Shown here piece by piece: positions 6,127-10,133 of a stretch of DNA of 10,133 nt; within the stretch, counting starts at the first letter, position 1, and each line of letters begins with the position of its first letter. The stretch lies in the NCBI GenBank assembly GCA_035504735.1, contig DATJRJ010000183.1, positions 1 to 10,133 on the forward strand, read 5' to 3'. The DNA comes from JAJPIG01 sp035504735. GTDB taxonomy: Bacteria; Desulfobacterota; Binatia; Binatales; Binataceae. Below the pieces are notes generated by a model. It worked only from the letters and a program-made list of their open reading frames with translations. It made no database searches and was not told the origin of the DNA. The position numbers and the translations under genes are program-made.

Positions 6127-8994
6127 TCAGGCCGCAGACGAGGAATCGAGTACCTGCGCGAGGTGGAGCGGATTTCGGCCGGGGCAGAATTGCCGGATTT
6201 GCGTTCGGCAGGCGAAGCCGTCCGCGATCACGATGGTATCGGACGGACCCTCCCGCACCGCGCGAAGGATCACGCGCTCGCCGATCGCGCGGGAGATCTC
6301 GCGATGCGCTGCGTCGTAGCCGAAAGCGCCCGCCATTCCGCAGCATCCTGAATCGGGCACCGCGAGCTTCAAGTCCGGTTGCCGGCGAAGAATTGCGATC
6401 TCGTGGTCGAGCCCGGCGAGCGCTTTCTGATGACAATGGCCGTGCAGGATCGCGTTGCGAATAGCGCCCGCAGGCCGCACCGCCGGCGCCCGGTCCGCGA
6501 TGAATTCAGCGAACGTTTGAGTTCCTGCGGCGAGCGCACGCGCATCGTTATCATTGGGAAAGAGTCCGGGCAACTCGTCGCGAAAGGTCAAAATGCAGCT
6601 CGGTTCGAGCCCGACGATCGGCACGCCGCGCCGGACATGAGGGCCCAGCACGTCGATCGTCCGTCGTAGGCGGCGCTTGGCGCGCGCCAGCATCCCCTGG
6701 TCATAGAGCGGGCGACCGCAGCATAGGTCCTCGCCGGGAACGAGCACGTCAAATCCCGCCCGTTCGAGCACCGCTACCGCCGCGATCGCGACCTCGGGCT
6801 CGAAGAAATTGTTGAACGTGTCGGCGAACAGCATCACCTCGCGTCCCTGCGAGGCGCGCGCGGCACGGTTGCGAAACCACGCGCGGAAGGTCGGATTCGC
6901 GATCCTCGGCAGGCTTCGTTCCGGATCAATCCCCAGCCATCGTCGGGCCGTGGAGCGCATCGCGGCGGACGCGATAATGGCGTTGCTCGAACGCGGGGCG
7001 AGGGCGCCGATTCGCCCCAATTCATGGATAGCGCCGAAGAATCGCGAATTGAGGGGACGGCGATGGTCCCGATAGTAGGCGCTGAAAAATTCGGACTTGT
7101 ACGCGGCCATGTCGACCCCGGATGGGCATTCGGTCTTGCAAGCCTTGCACGAGAGACAGAGATCGAGCGCCTCCTTGAGGGCAGCATCGCCGAAGCCGCC
7201 GGGCAGCGCGTCGCCGCTCAAGGCCTCGAACAAGATGCGCGCGCGTCCGCGGGTCGAATGAATTTCCTCGCGCGTCGCCATGTACGATGGGCACATCGTG
7301 CCGCCTTCGACCTTGCGGCACTTGCCGATTCCCACGCATCGCATCGCCGCGCCGCCGAGCCCGCCCTCGGCGGTGAAATCGAAATGGGTTGCAACCGGCT
7401 GTGCCCGGAACGAGGGGCCGAGCCGCAGATTAGAGTCGAGCGCATATGGCTTGACGATTACGCCGGGATTCATGCGCTGGTCGGGATCGAAAGCGCGCTT
7501 GAACTCGCCGAATGCTTCGCCCATCGTGGGCCCGAAAATCTTCGGCAGCAGTTCGCTGCGCGCTCGCCCGTCGCCATGCTCGCCCGATAACGAACCGCCG
7601 AACTCGGCGACCAATTCAGCCAGCTCTTCCATGGTGGCGCGAAACACGGCGATGCCCGGCGCGCTCGCGAGATCGAAATTGATGCGGCAATGGACACAGC
7701 CTTCGCCGAAATGGCCGTAGAAGGACGCCGCCCGCAGATTCTGGCGCTCGAGCAATGCGGCGAGCCTTCTCAGATATGCTCCGAGCCGCGCCGGCGGTAC
7801 GGCAGTGTCCTCGGCGCCGGGCCAGGTGCGCGGATAGCCGGCGACGAAGGCGCTCGCGCCCAATCCCGAGCCGCGCAGCCCCCACACTCCCTGTTGCTCG
7901 TGCGTTTCGGTCAGCACGACAGCACCGGAGCAATCACCGCGACGCCTTGCAATCGCGACCAGCGCCTCGCCGCGGCCGCGCGCGTCGTCGGCTTCATTGC
8001 CGCCGAGCTCGACCGCCAGGAATGCGCGCCCATCGGGCAGAAGCTTGACCGCCGGCATCCCTCTCGCTCGCGCGAAGTCGCCGAGCCGTGAGTCGAAGCC
8101 CTCGAGCGCTTCGGGCCGATGCTCGAGAATCCAGGGCACCTGGTCGGCGGCGATAAAAATGTCCTCGAAGCCGAGCACCGCCAGCACGATCGATTTGGGC
8201 TTCGGCACCACCTCAAGTGTTGCTTTAAGAATGATGGCGAGCGTGCCTTCCGAGCCGGCCAGCGCTCGCGCCGGGTTGAAACCGTTTTCGGGCAGCAGCC
8301 AATCGAGGTTGTAACCCGAGACACGCCGCGGAATTTTCGGATAGCGGCTACGGACGAGGTCTCCGAAGCGATCGCGAATCGCGAGCAGCCGGGCATAGAG
8401 CTCGCCGGCCCGGCCGCCCGCCGCGATCGCCGCGGCAAGCTGCGGCTCGTCCATCGCTGCCAGTTCGAGCCGCGTGCCGTCGTACAACAGCACTTCCAGC
8501 GCGTGCAGATTGTCGACCGTCTTGCCGTAGGCGGCAGAGTGCGCACCGCAGGCATTGTTGCCGACCATCCCGCCGATCGTGCAGCGATCGGCAGTAGTGG
8601 GATCGGGCGGAAAGAAGAGATCGTGGGCGGCGAGGGCGCGGTTGAGCTGCGTCTGCACGACGCCGGGTTCGACTGCGACGGTCCGGCGCTCGGCGTCGAA
8701 GCAGCCGATCGAGTTCATGTACTTCGAGAAGTCGAGCACCAGCGCGGCGTTCACGGTCTGACCGCCGAGGCTGGTGCCGCCACCGCGCGCCAGCAATGGA
8801 ATCGAGTTCTCGCGCGCGAGCGCAACCGCTCGGATCACGTCGCCTTCGTGACGCGGGACGACTACGCCGAGCGGAATTTGTCGATAGTTCGAGGCGTCAG
8901 TCGAATAAACCACCAGCGAGCCGCGATCGAAGCGGACATCGCCCTCGATGGAGCGGCGCAGTTCCGCTTCGAGCAGCTTGAGCGGGAAGCTCAC
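6127..8994 (-). CDS. FAD-linked oxidase fused to ferredoxin and CCG Fe-S domains (D-2-hydroxyacid dehydrogenase, YdiJ-like)
   Basis: A 955-residue fusion likely to oxidise a D-2-hydroxy acid (D-lactate, D-2-hydroxyglutarate or glycolate type) and pass electrons through Fe-S clusters to a quinone or other carrier. The vanillyl-alcohol-oxidase-type FAD domain (about 40-260) has ARGGGTSLGGQT (69-80) and GGMVGNNACGAHS (141-153). The FAD-oxidase C domain (about 270-515) has YGHFGEGCVHCRINFD (426-441) and SGEHGDGRARSE (470-481). The ferredoxin region has Cys553, Cys559 and Cys568 (CVGIGKC, MCPSY) and a typical CLSCKACKTECP (613-624). The CCG region (about 720-940) has LCCGRP (757-762), EPSC (797-800), GHCHQKAL (852-859) and SGCCGMAGAFGY (882-893). 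The domain order matches YdiJ-type proteins. The start is GTG 8994, 15 bases after the stop of the FAH gene, with no clear ribosome site, so coupling is likely. No membrane segment is seen. The exact substrate is not decided by the sequence. Confidence 0.9.
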   Translation of the reverse strand: MSFPLKLLEAELRRSIEGDVRFDRGSLVVYSTDASNYRQIPLGVVVPRHEGDVIRAVALARENSIPLLARGGGTSLGGQTVNAALVLDFSKYMNSIGCFDAERRTVAVEPGVVQTQLNRALAAHDLFFPPDPTTADRCTIGGMVGNNACGAHSAAYGKTVDNLHALEVLLYDGTRLELAAMDEPQLAAAIAAGGRAGELYARLLAIRDRFGDLVRSRYPKIPRRVSGYNLDWLLPENGFNPARALAGSEGTLAIILKATLEVVPKPKSIVLAVLGFEDIFIAADQVPWILEHRPEALEGFDSRLGDFARARGMPAVKLLPDGRAFLAVELGGNEADDARGRGEALVAIARRRGDCSGAVVLTETHEQQGVWGLRGSGLGASAFVAGYPRTWPGAEDTAVPPARLGAYLRRLAALLERQNLRAASFYGHFGEGCVHCRINFDLASAPGIAVFRATMEELAELVAEFGGSLSGEHGDGRARSELLPKIFGPTMGEAFGEFKRAFDPDQRMNPGVIVKPYALDSNLRLGPSFRAQPVATHFDFTAEGGLGGAAMRCVGIGKCRKVEGGTMCPSYMATREEIHSTRGRARILFEALSGDALPGGFGDAALKEALDLCLSCKACKTECPSGVDMAAYKSEFFSAYYRDHRRPLNSRFFGAIHELGRIGALAPRSSNAIIASAAMRSTARRWLGIDPERSLPRIANPTFRAWFRNRAARASQGREVMLFADTFNNFFEPEVAIAAVAVLERAGFDVLVPGEDLCCGRPLYDQGMLARAKRRLRRTIDVLGPHVRRGVPIVGLEPSCILTFRDELPGLFPNDNDARALAAGTQTFAEFIADRAPAVRPAGAIRNAILHGHCHQKALAGLDHEIAILRRQPDLKLAVPDSGCCGMAGAFGYDAAHREISRAIGERVILRAVREGPSDTIVIADGFACRTQIRQFCPGRNPLHLAQVLDSSSAA

Positions 8995-9009
8995 CCGGGT
9001 CGGGCGCGC

Positions 9010-9966
9010 CTAGCGATGAGTCGCGCCGCCCTCGCGCGGACGCAGGATCGCCGGCATCGGTGTGGACGGATCGGTGCGGCGGCCGCGGGTGAAGTCCGCC
9101 ATCGCGCGGTCGACCTCCTTGGGCCACTTGCGCTTCTGCTCGTCGTGGATCTTAACGCTAAAGCGGCCGATGCGCTCGATCTCGATCGTCACCGTCTCGC
9201 CGTCCTGCACCGGACCGATTTGCTGGTGGTTGGTGCCGCACGAAATCAGATCGCCGGGCTCGAGCGTGCTGATCGACGAGCCATAGGCCACCAGCTCGGC
9301 GGGCGGATGCTCCATATCGCTGGTGTTGTAGTCATGGCGCGGCTGTTCGTCGTTCCACATCCGGATACTGAGCTGGTTGGGATTCGGAATTTCGTCGCGG
9401 GTGACGATCCATGGACCGTGCGGGGCGAAAGTATCGAACGATTTCCCGATAAAGCCGACATTGTCACCCAGGCCGCGCGCCGAGATGTCCATGAAGCAGG
9501 TGAAGCCGAACACGTAGTTCATCGCATCGGCCTGGCTGACGTTTTTGGCGCGCCGGCCGATTACGATCGCGATTTCGGCCTCGTGATGGAATACATTGGC
9601 CTGCTGTTTAGGCAGCTCGACGGTGCCGCCCGGATCGAGTATCGCGGCGGGCGATTTCAAAAACAGCGCCAGCGGGCGAACCGGAGTCTTGGTGCCTTCG
9701 AAGAAATTGCCGATCGCGCAGAGAATCTTGCTGGGCCGCGGCAATGGCGCGCGCAGCCGCACTTCGGTGATCGGCACGCCGCCGCCCGCCTGCGCGGCTT
9801 TTTCGAGCGCCGGACGCAGCCGTTCGAAGTTCGCGATGATCTCCGGCATCCGCTCATTCGGCCTGAGCTTCATCACTTCGTCGCCGACCACTTTGCTCAC
9901 GTCGACCAAGGTCTTATCGCCGACTACGACGGCGGGAATATAGTCATTGAAGAGCGCCAGCTTCAT
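9010..9966 (-). CDS. Fumarylacetoacetate hydrolase superfamily protein
   Basis: FAH-superfamily enzymes use a divalent metal to hydrolyse, decarboxylate or hydrate 2-oxo (beta-dicarbonyl) acids, such as acylpyruvates. The 318 residues divide into an N-terminal part (1-75) and the catalytic FAH fold (about 80-275). The metal ligands Glu129, Glu131 and Asp160 appear in FHHEAEIAIVIG and GFTCFMDISAR. Lys175 lies in GKSFDTFAPHGPW, and GDLISCGTNHQ leads to the terminal beta strands. Where many family members have GTPxGVG, this one has GTNHQQIGPVQDGE (244-257), so it belongs to a subgroup and its substrate may differ. The C-terminus (from 276) is a charged tail. The start ATG 9966 has a consensus ribosome site 5 bases upstream. 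It is the first gene of an operon with the downstream FAD/Fe-S oxidase, which suggests a shared hydroxy- or oxo-acid catabolic route (inference). Confidence 0.9.
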   Translation of the reverse strand: MKLALFNDYIPAVVVGDKTLVDVSKVVGDEVMKLRPNERMPEIIANFERLRPALEKAAQAGGGVPITEVRLRAPLPRPSKILCAIGNFFEGTKTPVRPLALFLKSPAAILDPGGTVELPKQQANVFHHEAEIAIVIGRRAKNVSQADAMNYVFGFTCFMDISARGLGDNVGFIGKSFDTFAPHGPWIVTRDEIPNPNQLSIRMWNDEQPRHDYNTSDMEHPPAELVAYGSSISTLEPGDLISCGTNHQQIGPVQDGETVTIEIERIGRFSVKIHDEQKRKWPKEVDRAMADFTRGRRTDPSTPMPAILRPREGGATHR

Positions 9967-9971
9967 GAGAG

Positions 9972-9978
9972 CCTCCTT
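9972..9978 (-). promoter_or_regulatory. Ribosome binding site of the FAH-family gene
   Basis: On the minus strand AAGGAGG is followed by CTCTC and then ATG at 9966, a consensus Shine-Dalgarno site with 5-base spacing. It fixes this start. Confidence 0.85.
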
Positions 9979-10049
9979 AAAGCCTGGTTGGGGGCAGGAC
10001 GGATCTGATCTGCATCAGCACCGCGCCCCGTATCGGCCATCAAGAGCCA

Positions 10050-10079
10050 CTTATAGAGCGACTCGCCGCGAGTTGCCAG
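10050..10079 (-). promoter_or_regulatory. Candidate sigma-70 promoter of the FAH-oxidase operon
   Basis: On the minus strand a -35-like CTGGCA (10079-10074) is followed after 18 bases by TATAAG (10055-10050), matching 4 of 6 and 5 of 6 consensus bases. Transcription would begin near 10043 and leave a 5' leader of about 75 bases. A palindrome fills the spacer. The leader also has CTGAT-CTGC-ATCAG (10005-10018, plus-strand reading), a short inverted repeat of unknown meaning. Confidence 0.45.
10058..10076. promoter_or_regulatory. Candidate operator palindrome in the promoter spacer
   Basis: GCGACTCGC-C-GCGAGTTGC is a 19-base near-palindrome: two 9-base arms around one central base, with a single mismatched pair. 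The inner 13 bases (10061-10073) are perfect. It occupies the spacer and touches the -35 box of the candidate promoter, a usual place for a repressor or for a spacer-binding activator. No regulator gene is visible in the window, so the binding protein is unknown. Confidence 0.35.
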
Positions 10080-10133
10080 CGGCTGGCTCTGCCTGCCGCC
10101 GGGCGGCTACAATCCGCCGCGTGAAGTAATGTA

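Noticed and set aside
6050..6436. Short frames on both strands around 6030-6670
   Set aside because: Their translations are almost all Arg, Ala, Ser and Pro, and they overlap the Fe-S oxidase C-terminus, whose CCG motifs are intact.
8119..10008. 629-codon open frame on the plus strand, opposite the oxidase and FAH genes
   Set aside because: It covers two confirmed genes and their junction on the other strand, including the FAH ribosome site. The translation has shadow-like composition and no motif.
10108..10131. Possible divergent plus-strand promoter (TACAAT at 10108-10113) and ATG at 10129
   Set aside because: No -35 box at 16-18 bases and only the first bases of any reading frame are in the window, so nothing can be supported.

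Overview
The window is a high-GC bacterial chromosome segment with three transcription units. From base 8 to a strong terminator near 5490, the plus strand carries an iron-sulphur cluster (ISC) assembly operon: iscS, iscU, an A-type carrier, hscB, hscA and iscX, then a 200-residue protein of unknown function. Gene order and sequences (IscU with LPPVK, an HscA rather than a plain DnaK, IscX) follow the proteobacterial ISC pattern. The operon differs in having no ferredoxin gene between hscA and iscX, no iscR inside the window, an HscB with an added N-terminal four-cysteine zinc-ribbon-like module, and an A-type carrier whose motif looks more like ErpA than E. coli IscA. The host is probably a high-GC proteobacterium or a deltaproteobacterial-type lineage (Desulfobacterota, Binatota, Myxococcota and relatives). 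This is inference and cannot be settled from this sequence alone.

Bases 5442-6125 hold a short solo unit: a small secreted protein with a signal peptide and very high aromatic and histidine content, with a hairpin terminator before it and another after it.

From the right end, the minus strand carries a two-gene operon: a fumarylacetoacetate hydrolase (FAH) superfamily protein, then, 15 bases later, a 955-residue FAD-linked oxidase fused to ferredoxin and CCG-type iron-sulphur domains (a YdiJ or D-2-hydroxyacid dehydrogenase-like protein). It has a consensus ribosome binding site and a plausible sigma-70 promoter. The promoter spacer contains an imperfect palindrome that could be an operator.

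In the ISC operon, IscS takes sulphur from cysteine and passes it to the IscU scaffold. HscB delivers IscU to HscA, which drives cluster release by recognising LPPVK. The A-type carrier moves clusters on, and IscX modulates IscS. The oxidase on the other strand is itself a multi-cluster Fe-S protein and a likely client. No mobile elements, CRISPR arrays, tRNA or rRNA genes were seen. The points most worth a second look are the unknown last gene of the isc operon with the hairpin in front of it, the zinc-ribbon HscB, the missing ferredoxin, the orphan secreted protein and the palindrome inside the promoter of the minus-strand operon.
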